Of a stretch of 17,500 nt of DNA, positions 1 through 16,157 are shown one piece after another. The number at the start of each line of letters is the position of its first letter. Within the stretch, counting starts at the first letter, position 1. Made by a program: the position numbers and the translations under genes. Under the pieces are notes generated by a model that made no database searches, had not been told where the DNA came from, and saw only the letters and a list, made by a program, of their open reading frames with translations. Origin of the DNA: Anaeromyces robustus (Eukaryota > Neocallimastigomycota > Neocallimastigomycetes > Neocallimastigales > Neocallimastigaceae); NCBI GenBank assembly GCA_002104895.1, contig MCFG01000042.1:137501-155000 (forward strand), in the 5' to 3' direction.

Positions 1-1338
1 TATTACTAATATTAATATTAAAAAAAATGTATTACCTGTATCCGATGAATTAGGTTCTTGAATAGCAGAATGGAATGTATTACTAATATGTGGTGCATCA
101 CTATACGTAATACCATCTTGATTAAATATTGCATGACGACTTGATCTATGAATATTATAAGTATTATTACTAACTCTTAGTGAATTTCTACGTACAAGAT
201 TTGCACCATTACGATTTGGTGTATTTTCATTATTATTATTATTATTACTATTATTATTATTATTATTTTCATTGTCAAATGATGTAATCACTGATGAACG
301 AAGTGGAGATGTTGTAATAGGACGACTACTATTGAATGGTAATAAATTTACAGAAGGAACAGTAGTAAGATCTGAAATACCATTATTACTATTAGTATTA
401 CTATTAGTATTATTATTATTACTGTTATTATTATTATTTATTATAGCTGCTCTTCTTAAACGTCTACCACCATTACCAAGAAGTGTATTATTTTCTTCAA
501 TAATTGGAAATGAAATATTATTACTATTATTTCCTTCATTCATACTTGTAATATTATTATAAATCAATCTGGCCAAATCACTAAAGCTATCATTAATATA
601 AATACCTCCACGACGTCTTCTTCTACTATTCATTGGCATTAAGTCATTGTTAATTCCAGTGTGAAAATCATCTTCAAATATATTTAAATTGGATAAATTA
701 TAATTCATACGTCCTTGAACATTCTGTTCAGATGCAGTTACAGCTGCTTCGTATAAAGAAACAGCTACTGATGTTGGAATATGGGCCTTCCATTTTGATA
801 TTAAAGCCTCTGCTCTCCTATTAATATCATATTCTGGTATGTTTAAACGGCTAATATCACTTAAAACTTTACCAATTTTTGATTTCTATAACAATAAAAA
901 TAATAAAAAGAAAAATATATATATATAATGTTTTAGTATATCTATTTATAATTATATATATTATATTATATTATATTATATTATATTATATTATTATATT
1001 CTTATTATATTATATTATATTATATTAATAATATATCATACCATTAAAATTAAAAAATTAATATTTAAAGATTCCAATTCAGCAAGCAAAACATTAGCTT
1101 TTGATAAATCATTGTCATCAAAAGCAACTGTAGTTAAAAGCAATTTTTGAAGTTTTTCTTCAATATTATTAACTTTTCTAAGTTGGATTGTTTCTAAATT
1201 ATTTATGATTAACATATGTTTAAAAAGGGGAGAAAATAGAATTAATAAATAATTGAACAAACAAACTATATAATAAAAACTATATTATAATAATAAAATA
1301 TGTATATATGTACCTTCGCTTTCCCAAATTAATCCCAT
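1..1338 (-). CDS. TFIIS N-terminal (TND/LW) domain protein, partial (3' end beyond window)
   Basis: Exons read on the minus strand: 1338-1314 (MGLIWESE plus one base), 1193-1042 and 885 to about 36 or past the edge. The phases join without a stop. Residues about 18-98 match the helical-bundle domain of TFIIS, Elongin A, Med26 and IWS1: a KLQKLLL helix, LLAELESLNIN, KSKIGKVLSDISRL, then RRAEALISKWKAHI with the conserved Trp at about residue 91. This domain docks transcription-elongation and Mediator factors in the nucleus by binding short disordered motifs. The rest is disordered, with an RRRRRGG patch and several Asn runs. The C-terminal TFIIS core and zinc ribbon are not seen, so I cannot say which family member it is. 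A GTAATA donor at 35 after ACAG suggests that the TFFLILILVI reading at the edge is intron. An alternative acceptor at 1266 would add a hydrophobic 24-residue segment; I prefer the one at 1194. The domain is well supported; the exon ends are predicted. Confidence 0.72.
886..1041 (-). other. Intron 2 of the TND-domain gene
   Basis: On the minus strand it starts GTATGATATATT and ends TTGTTATAG. It is 156 nt and phase 0. Removing it joins LNINFLILM directly to KSKIGKVLSD, which restores the continuous TFIIS N-terminal fold, and this is the main support. It contains the ATATT pentanucleotide array. Confidence 0.8.
955..1026. repeat. ATATT pentanucleotide microsatellite
   Basis: Tandem 5-nt units (ATATT on the plus strand) with one interruption at about 991-1003. 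It lies inside intron 2 of the minus-strand gene, so it does not affect coding. Confidence 0.8.
1194..1313 (-). other. Intron 1 of the TND-domain gene (acceptor uncertain)
   Basis: The donor GTACATATA follows MGLIWESE in phase 1. The acceptor AATTTAG at 1194 gives a hydrophilic join (ESE-ETIQLRKV) and a 120 nt intron with a pyrimidine-rich stretch before it. The acceptor TATATAG at 1266 is also in frame and would make a 48 nt intron, but it adds an unlikely hydrophobic N-terminus. Confidence 0.5.
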
Positions 1339-2562
1339 TTTAGAATATAATATTATTAATTATTATTAGTTTCCTTCCTAACGATAAACTATATAAATCT
1401 TTAATAATTTTTAAAAAATTAAATTATTGTTAATTTAAAAAATTATAATTTAATAATAATATATAAAATCACATTCAATTTTTACAATTATTATTATAAT
1501 TATTATACAACAGATTTATCATTATATGTACCAACAATATCTTTTTTATTGTTTTCAATTTTATATAATAAATTAACATTATTTTATTATTTAATATATA
1601 TATATTTAATCTTATTTTTTTAAAAAAAAATCTATTTATCTAACAAATTTCATTTTATTATCTAATATGTAAATAATAATTATAGCATTATATAAATTAA
1701 TATATATATATATTTTTACAATTATCAAATTATATTTATATATATTTAAAAATAAAATATATATATATATTTTGATTATTATATTTATAACTCTTACATT
1801 CTAATAATTATTGTTAAAATTTTTAAAGATTAAATATTTTTTTCATTCAATCTTCAATATATTATTTATAATTTTTTTTTTTATAATTATTATATTTCAA
1901 CATTACATTAATATTAATTAGAATTATAAATGTTACAATCTAAGTATTAATAAAAATATATATACTGATTTCTAATATTTTTATTTTCATTAATGAAATT
2001 CATTTTTAATATATATAAAAAAATGATAAGTACCAATTAATTATTGAAGAATTATTTAAGATTTAATATTCAATTTTGGTCCTTTTCTTCTTTAAAAAGA
2101 TAATATCAATCAAAATTATTTATATTATTTCTTAAAAAAAAATAATATGTTATTGTTTTTTCGTTTAAAGAAAAAGAAAAGAAAAAAAAAAAAAATTAAA
2201 TTCTAAAATTTTTATTATAATATAAAATTGCTTTTTTATTTTTAAGGATAGAAAAAGAAATTTTAAAAATATATATATATAATTTTGAAAAATTAAAAAA
2301 TAATAATATATTAAATAAATGTATATATATTAATAAATTAAATAAATTATATTATTAATAAAAAATAGTTAAAATTGAAAACAAAAAAAATTACACAAAA
2401 ATTGTGGTAACTTAAAATAAAAAATACTCTATATACCATAGAAAATTAAACTATAATTATTATTATTTTTCACATTGTATTTAAAACTTGTTTTCGTTTT
2501 AGTATTATTGCATTAGATAATTAAATGGGAATATTCATAAAAGAACAATTATAATAAGAAAA

Positions 2563-2755
<193 letters not shown>

Positions 2756-3093
2756 TATTAGCTTATTAATTTGTTATTATCTTTATTAAATTAATATATA
2801 TTTATTATATATTTATAATATATAATAAGTACATTAGTAATATATTAACTATCAATTCAAATATATATCATTAATTTATTTAGTTATATTAAATACATAT
2901 AATTTAAAAAATTAATGAAAATGATTTATTAAATATATAAATGTATATATTATGTAATATAATATAAATATATTGAAAATATAACACAAGTAATTAATTT
3001 ATTTATTTTTTTTTTTGAATGATCTTTTTTTTTTAAAAAAATAAATAAATGTATAAATAAATATAAAATAAATAAATTATATTACTGTTTTAA

Positions 3094-3145
3094 AATACAT
3101 TGTAAGTAAGTAAATAACTTAGTTATTTACTTACTTACATGTATT
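3094..3145. repeat. Near-perfect inverted repeat (hairpin or cruciform)
   Basis: Arms 3101-3119 and 3121-3139 are perfect reverse complements (19 bp) around a single central base at 3120. With one bulged base at 3101 the pairing continues for about seven more base pairs out to 3094 and 3145. Each arm is built of GTAAGTAAGTAAATAACT or its complement, so the arms contain a short GTAA-type repeat. Mixed GTAC composition makes this unlike the simple A/T palindromes around it. Confidence 0.85.
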
Positions 3146-3629
3146 AAAAAAATATTTTATATACAAAAATGATAATAATCAATTTCATAAATTAAATTAA
3201 TTTTATAAATTTCTCAAATGATTATTATAATTTCTAATGGAATGTTAAAATATTTTTTAATTGTTATTAATTGATAATTAATAAGTAAATACAACAAAAA
3301 AAAATAAAAAATGTAAAAATGTTTTATGTTAATATATATTGTTCAAATGTTTTTAAAAAACATTTTTAATTATATTCTTTTTGTTCAATTAAGTACCATC
3401 GATTTAATTATACAATAACTAATATTTGAATAACATATTTATAAGAAGCTTCATTAGTCTTCAAACTCATAATGACCATAATATTAATTATATATTATAT
3501 ATTAAATATAGTTATATAATTATCAAAAAATTACTATAAATTATTGTAGATATATAGAGTTATAAATTTTTAAAAATTTAATAATAGTAATTAATAAGAA
3601 AAAAAAAAAGGTTATTTTCTTTTTATTTT

Positions 3630-3790
3630 AATACTGTATGTGGCACAAGATGTAAACGTAATATATAAATTTTTTTATATATTATTTTAATATCATAATA
3701 AAAGAATAGCCACTTAACACGTGCTTGTAATATTATTCCTATTGGTAACAATATTTTATACTTACATTGAAATGGCTTGAATAACTTTTA
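3630..3790. other. More complex island in the A/T spacer, with a CACGTG site
   Basis: This patch has clearly more G and C than its surroundings. It contains a perfect CACGTG palindrome (bHLH-type E/G-box) at 3718-3723 and an inverted CCAAT (ATTGG) at about 3739-3744. GTGGC near 3650 and GCCAC near 3709 could pair. No ORF is present. It may be a regulatory patch or an unrecognised RNA gene, or chance. Confidence 0.25.
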
Positions 3791-4402
3791 TATTTTTTAG
3801 AATGTATTAAAATTTCATTAATTATTTATTTTAAAAATATATATAGAATATTTCTATGAAAATTCTAATAAAAAATAAAAATTAATATATTTTTCAATAA
3901 TTAAAAACAACAGTTATTTTTTTCATTTTATATATTGTATTATTATAACTATTATAAATTAAAATATTTTGAAATGTGAAATGTGTATATTGTATATTTA
4001 TATATTGTATAACTAACAATGTTATAATTGCTTTGTATATAGGATACTATTTTTTAAAAAAAAAAAAAAAAATATTTACATAACTCTATTAATTACTCAT
4101 TTTCATATTCCATTTAACATGTAAATAATTTATAGATGGCAAAGTTTGTTTATATATAATTTTATATATATATACTTAATTTTTGACATTTAAATTAATA
4201 TATATTATATAATATATTATTATATTAAAATATATATATATAATTAATAATATAGTTAAAAAAAAAAAAATATTTTTTATATTATTTATATATAATACTC
4301 TTATTATTTTAATATCCTTTTTTTTATATCCTTTTTTTAATATCCTATTTTCAATAATTTCAGTTTTTTTTATTTTTTTAACTATCATTATTATTATTAA
4401 TT

Positions 4403-4566
<164 letters not shown>

Positions 4567-5231
4567 ATTCATAATCTTTTTTCATCTTCCGTTTATTGAA
4601 TATAAATATAATAATTAAAATTTTTCTTTTTTTTTTTTTTTCCATATATAAGAAGATATTCTTTCAATATATATTATAATTATATTATTTATTACAATTA
4701 TAATATATACAATTATTTATTATTCAATTATTCAATTTATTTAATGAATTACGCATATTTCCGTAATAATGGAATGAAATAGTGATAAGAAAAGTGTTAT
4801 TTATTATATAATATATTATTGTATTACAAAATATTATTTCTAATATATAGTTACATATAAATTTAATTAATAGTATATATATAAAAATAATTTTATATAA
4901 TATTTTAAACTTTATTAAAATACTTATATTATGAATATATTTTAATAATATATTTTTATATATTATTCAAATTAAGATTGTATTAAAGAATACTTAAATT
5001 TTTATGAGATCATGATTAATGGAAATTACATTAGTTATTAAATAAAAAATATATATATATAATAAAAATAATTTAAATTTTTTTTTTTTTTACTCACTTT
5101 TATAAAAATTTTCAATTTTATTTTTAAAAAAGTTGTAAAATATAATTAAATATTAATAATAATACTTTATTAATATTAATAATTTTATTGTAATAACAGT
5201 CAAGGTAAATATAAAATAATAAAAACAAAAA

Positions 5232-6080
5232 ATGGCTAACGTTGTTGAACATAATTTAAATGAAATCTTAAGAGATTCACACAAGCCAGCTTTAATTTTA
5301 CCATACAGAAATGCTGAAACTAAAAAAGCTGATCCAATTTACTTATTCAACACTGAATTAGTTGAAATCATTGATAAACTTACTCAAGAAAAACCAATTA
5401 AAGATTTAAAACCAAATGACAGAATTGTTTTCCTTTTCCCAAATTCTGTTGAATATGTTGCTGTTTTCTTTGCTATTTTAAAGGTCAATGCTACTGCTTG
5501 TCCATTAAATCCAAACTACACTGTTGATGAACTTGACTTTTACTTAAATGATCTTTTACCAAAGGCTGTTATTATTCCAAAGGGTGAATCCCCAGCTTCT
5601 CGTGAAGCTTGTAACAAATTAGGTATTCCACTCTACGAAATTGAAACAAAATTTGTTGAAAAGGCTAATGTTGGTAAAATTCCAATGTTAACTTCTCTTC
5701 CAGTTGAATTAGAAAACAAAACTTTAGCTTCTTGGATTGCTGAAAACAAACCATACGAATCAAAAAAGAACATTGCTTTATTCTTACACACTTCTGGTAC
5801 TACTGGAAGACCAAAGGGTAAATATAAATATTAAAATTATTTAAACATTTAATAAATAAATAAATAAATAAAATAACTAATAATTATAATAAAAATAAAT
5901 TTATATGAAATAAAAATAAATAAAATAGCAAATTATTATAATAAAAATAAATTTCTAAGAAATAAGAAATAAATAAAATAGTTAATAATTATAATAAAAA
6001 TAAATAGCATTAACATTAATAAATTCTACTTTTTTTTACTTATTTTACTAATTTATATAACAATCTTTTGAATTTCAAAA

Positions 6081-6111
<31 letters not shown>

Positions 6112-7180
6112 TATTAACGATATAATTCTTGTAGGTGTTCCATTAACTCACCACAATATCTTTGTTACCTTAAAGAATATTAAGGACTCTTATGAATTAT
6201 CTCCAAAAGATACTTATCTTTTAGTTATGCCACTCTTCCATGTTCACGGTTTAATTGGTGTTCTTTTAACTACACTTTATGCTGGTGGTTCTGTCATTAT
6301 TCCACCAAAATTCTCTGCTACCACTTTCTGGATGGATTTCATTGAATTCGAAGCTACTTGTTATTCTGCCGTTCCAACTATCCACCAAATCTTATTATTA
6401 AAGAAGGAAGAAGACTTCCCAGGTAAGGATAAGATTTCCAAGTTAAGATTCATCAGAAGTTGCAGTTCTAGTTTAGCTCCAGCTACTCTTAAAGAATTAG
6501 AAGAAACTTTCAATGCACCAGTCATTGAAGCATATGCTATGTCTGAAGCTGCTCACCAAATGACTTGTAACTTCTTACCTCCAGGTGTTCGTAAAGCTGG
6601 TTCTGTTGGTAAGGGTAGAGGTGTTGCTGTTGTTATCATGGATGACAATGGTAAGATTGTTGACAATGGTACTATCGGTGAAGTTTGTATTGCTGGTGAA
6701 AATGTTATTACCGAATATTATAATAACCCAACCGCCACTGCTAATTCATTCTTCGACGATCCAACCGGCACTTTACCAAATGGCTTAAAATGGTTCAGAA
6801 CTGGTGATTTAGGTTATAAAGATCCAGAAGATTTCATCTTCTTAACTGGTAGAATTAAGGAACAAATTAACCGTGGTGGTGAAAAGATTTCTCCAATTGA
6901 AATTGATCAATACATTCTTCAATTAGGTAATGTTGCTGAAGTTTGTACTTTTGGTGTTAAGAGTGAAATTTATGGTCAAGAAATTGAATGTGCCGTTGTA
7001 GCTAAGGATGATACTTTAACTGAACAACAATTAACTGAACATTGTAAGGCTAAATTAGCTGCCTTCAAGGTTCCAAAAAGATTCTGGATTGTTAAAGAAA
7101 TTCCAAAAACTGCTACTGGTAAGGTTCAACGTAGAGTTGTTTCTCAACACTTTGAAGAATTAGCTGCTAAATCTCAATAA
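5232..7180 (+). CDS. PCS60: Acyl-CoA synthetase / oxalate-CoA ligase, Pcs60/AAE3 family (two exons)
   Basis: Join 5232-5817 and 6135-7180, giving 543 residues, the size usual for this family. ANL-superfamily adenylation motifs occur in order: TSGTTGRPKGVPLTHHN (187-203, spanning the splice), MPLFHVHGLIG, YAMSEAA (329-335), WFRTGDLGY (from 415, with D420), GRIKEQINRGGEKISP (from 434) and PKTATGKVQRR with catalytic K525. VPTIHQIL and MPLFHVHG are shared with yeast Pcs60 and plant AAE3, which make oxalyl-CoA from oxalate, CoA and ATP, so the substrate is inferred to be oxalate or a small acid. The start is clear: an A-rich leader, ATGGCT, then dense codon-biased coding. The protein ends LAAKSQ, not a peroxisomal SKL-type signal, so a cytosolic location is likely. 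Codons favour GGT, GTT, CCA, AAG and TCT, unlike both neighbours, which suggests strong expression. Confidence 0.93.
5818..6134 (+). other. Intron of the Pcs60-like gene
   Basis: It is 317 nt and phase 1, starting GTAAATATAA and ending TTCTTGTAG. The exons join inside the P-loop motif (RPKG/VPLTHHN) with no residue lost or gained. The intron has A/T repeats and a long A tract at about 6079-6098. Reading through it gives a stop after KYKY. Confidence 0.96.
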
Positions 7181-8142
7181 ATTTATTAAAAAAAAAATAT
7201 TTAATCGATTATATTATAAATAATAATATTATTGATTATTGAGCAACAATAATAAAAAAAAAAATACTTGGACTTTATTTTAATATTTTATTAATAAATT
7301 TAAATAAAGGAAAAGATATATATAAATGATAAAAAAATTTTAATAAAAAAATTTAAAAAATAAAAAATAATAATAATAATAATTAGATAATATTATTTTA
7401 TTATTTTTTCATTTAAAAAAAAAATGTCACCTAGCACATAAACATAATATATAATATAAAAAAAAATTGTAAAAATACTTTAAATAAATAAATGTAAATT
7501 ATAAAATTAAAATAAAAGAAAATAATATAAAAATAAAAATAAAAATAAAATAAAAAATAATACTAAAAGAAAATTAATAGCAATTATAATTATAATAAAA
7601 ATAAATAAAAAATAAATACAAAAAAAAATTGTTTTAAATTTTGAATGATTTCTTTGTATTTAAAAAAAAAATTGTGATATAAATTACAAATATAGTATCA
7701 AAATCTAGTATAAATTTATTGTTTTTATACCCCTCCAGTATTATTAATTATTTTTATCCAGTTTTTTTTTTTTTTTTTTAATAATTTTCAATATATTAAA
7801 AATAAACTTTAAACTATTTTTATGTGGCTTTATATTGATTGATTGTGGCTTAATGATTATGAATATTTTTTTTTTTTTAATTAATAAATTTCTTTTAATT
7901 AATAATCCATATAAAAAAATTATTTTATTTTAAAGATTAAAAATTTTTTATAAAATTGAAATTAAAATAATTTTTTTATCTTAAAAAACTTATATATTAT
8001 ACTTTATATATATATATTAAAAAAAAGACAATATTTTATGAAAGCTCATATTATAACTTGTTGAAATTTTTTTTTTTTTTATTAATTAACAGTAATAATG
8101 ATTTTTATTTTTATTATATAGTTTTATGCATTTTTTGTTATC
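7181..8142. other. A/T spacer between the Pcs60-like gene and the giant repeat gene
   Basis: It holds the 3' flank of the synthetase and the 5' flank of the next gene, both on the plus strand. It is almost all A/T with poly-A and poly-T tracts. A small stem (GATTATTG ... CAATAATA, about 7233-7254) lies about 55 nt after the synthetase stop. A short C-rich patch (ACCCCTCCAG) lies at about 7729-7738. No ORF or RNA gene is supported. Confidence 0.6.
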
Positions 8143-13690
<5,548 letters not shown>

Positions 13691-14204
13691 GTAAGTGTCT
13701 ATATAAAAAATGAAGATATAATAAATATAAATAATAATTACAATAATATACAATAATATTGATTATAGTAATAATAATTGTAATTATAATAATAATAATA
13801 ATAATAATATTGATAATAGTAATAATAATTGTAATAATAATAATAATAAAGATAATTATAATGATAATGATAATAGTAGTAATAGTGGTAGTAGTAGTAG
13901 TAATGATAATAATGATAATAAGAATAAAAATAAGAATAAGAAAAATAAGAATAATAAGAATATAAATATGAATATTAATAAAAATAAAAATAAAAATAAA
14001 AATAAAAATAAAAATAAAAATAGAATAAGAATAAAAAAATGAATTCATTATTGATATTTCTAATATTAATTTTTTAAAAAAGAAAATAAACTCGATATTG
14101 ATAATATCAATTTGTTAAAAGAAAATGAATTTGAAATTGATACTAATTTTAATTTATTAAAATATATATATATAATTAATAATTATAATAATAATAATAA
14201 TCAG
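13691..14204 (+). other. Probable 514 nt intron, or frame-broken coding stretch, between two long ORFs
   Basis: A strong donor (GAA/GTAAGTGTC) ends the upstream exon in phase 0. Acceptors AATCAG at 14204 and CAATCAG at 14213 keep phase 0 into NQNTGMNLLKKAK. The interior, however, looks like coding: Asn/Asp/Ser/Lys triplets run in one frame from about 13752 to a stop at 14040, followed by stops at 14052, 14061 and 14067. Two similar segments flank an A-run where the frame would have to change. A single-gene intron is my first choice; homopolymer indels and two genes are the alternatives. Confidence 0.45.
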
Positions 14205-15244
14205 AACAATCAGAATACAGGAATGAATTTATTAAAAAAGGCGAAAAATAATATCATTAAAATAGAAATAGATGAACCTAAAATCAAACGAAGAAAAATT
14301 AATAATAATAAATCCAGAAATGATGTTTCTTCATCCTCAATGAATGGGTTATATCCTATTGAAATCAATAATAATTATAATAATAGCAGTAATAATCAAG
14401 ATACTTCTGCTGGTGAAAAGTTATTTATAAAAAGTGAAAAGAATACTACATTGTTACCTCTTACAAAAAGTAATAATAAAAATAAAAGGAAAAAAATTCA
14501 AAATAAAGAAAGTAAAAACTTTAAACTAGTAGATTATTCATCTCCTCAATTATGTGTTATAGATGTTGATAACTTTACAAATAATGAAAAGAAAACTCAG
14601 GAAAACATAATTAATAATAGCAACAACAACAACAACAATAATAATACTAATATTAATATTAATAATGATAGCATAAATCTAGATGATAATATATTTAATT
14701 CTATTAAAAAAATAGACATTGAAAAAACGAAAAGTAAAAATAATATAGTTATTGATGTTGAGAATTCTGAAACAAATAAAGATACGAATAATTTAAAAGA
14801 AAAAATTACTAAAGGTAATCAAATATTTATAAATAAATGTAAAAAAAAAAAAGAAAACGAAAAGGAAGTTTTGAATCAAAATCAAGATCTTCATCAAGAA
14901 AACCTAATAATAATTTCATCTTCTGTTAGTACTTCCTTCGATTCTTCAATTATTGATATTGAAACTATAGATGAAGAAGAAAAAGAAATCAAAATCAATG
15001 ATATTGAAACTATAGCTGAAGAAGAAAAAGAAGTCAAAATCAATGATATTGAAACTATAGATGAAGAAGAAAAAGAAATCACTAATAATAAAATCAATGA
15101 TATTGAAATTATTACCATTCCTTCTACATCTAATAATAAAAAGTCAGTAAACATAATTGATGTTGATAAAATACATAGTCAAGAAACAAAAAATAATAGT
15201 ATATTTAAAAATAATAACACCAACACCAAAAATAAAGATAGACA

Positions 15245-15280
<36 letters not shown>

Positions 15281-15368
15281 GGAAAGTAATAATAACAATA
15301 ATAATAATGAAGAAAATAATAACAATAATAATAATGAAGAAAATAATAACAATAATAATAATGAAGAA

Positions 15369-15452
<84 letters not shown>

Positions 15453-16122
15453 AAAAATAATGACAATAGTATTAATAATACTAGTAGTAGTGATAATAAA
15501 AGTATAAATAAGAATAATCAAATAAATAATGAAACATATTCAAAACCAAAAACATGGGAATCTAGATTAAGAAATTCAACAATAGCCACTCGAAATAAAC
15601 AATTATATTATATACCAAAAATTTTTGATATGCTAAAACCACCATATAGAGAAAATTATAACGAATCCAATACTTCTAAAAAAAGAAAGAATAAAAATAA
15701 GAGTAATACTAATAATAGTAATAATGATACTAGTGATATTAATAATATCACTGATAACAACTATAGTAACGAAATTATAATTAAAAAGCGTGATATAAAG
15801 CAAGAAATCATAATAGATCAAAATCCAAGAATTATAATAACAAAAAATAATGAAAAAAAAAAATATATTTATAAAAGTGATGATTTTGATGATGATGATG
15901 ATGATGATAATGATATTAATATTAATATTAAAAACAACAGTAAAGACAATGATAATAATTATAATGATAATGTTAGTGATAATGATAATGATAGTATTAG
16001 TGAAAATGATTATAATGATAATGATAATGATAATGATAATGATAATGATAATGATAATGATAATGATAATGATAATGATAATGATAATGATAATGATAAT
16101 GATAATGATAATGATAATGATA

Positions 16123-16157
<35 letters not shown>

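Noticed and set aside
272-562. Plus-strand ORF with a poly-Leu stretch resembling a membrane segment
   Set aside because: It is the complement of Asn runs in the TND-domain gene, whose minus-strand exon is open throughout.
1036-1260. Whole 74-codon minus-strand ORF taken as a stand-alone small gene
   Set aside because: Its second part is exon 2 of the TND-domain gene. The hydrophobic first part and the final MV-stop are best read as intron.
4176-4388. 70-codon minus-strand ORF, Lys-rich then Ile/Tyr-rich
   Set aside because: It is A/T-tract translation with internal TA repeats, no conserved features and no spliced partners.
13759-13965. 68-codon Ile/Val ORF
   Set aside because: It is an off-frame reading of Asn/Asp/Ser triplets and lies in the probable intron.
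15157-15521. Poly-Ile and poly-Leu ORFs on both strands over AAT tracts
   Set aside because: AAT repeats read as ATA, TAA-free ATT or TTA in other frames; these are frame shadows of poly-Asn.
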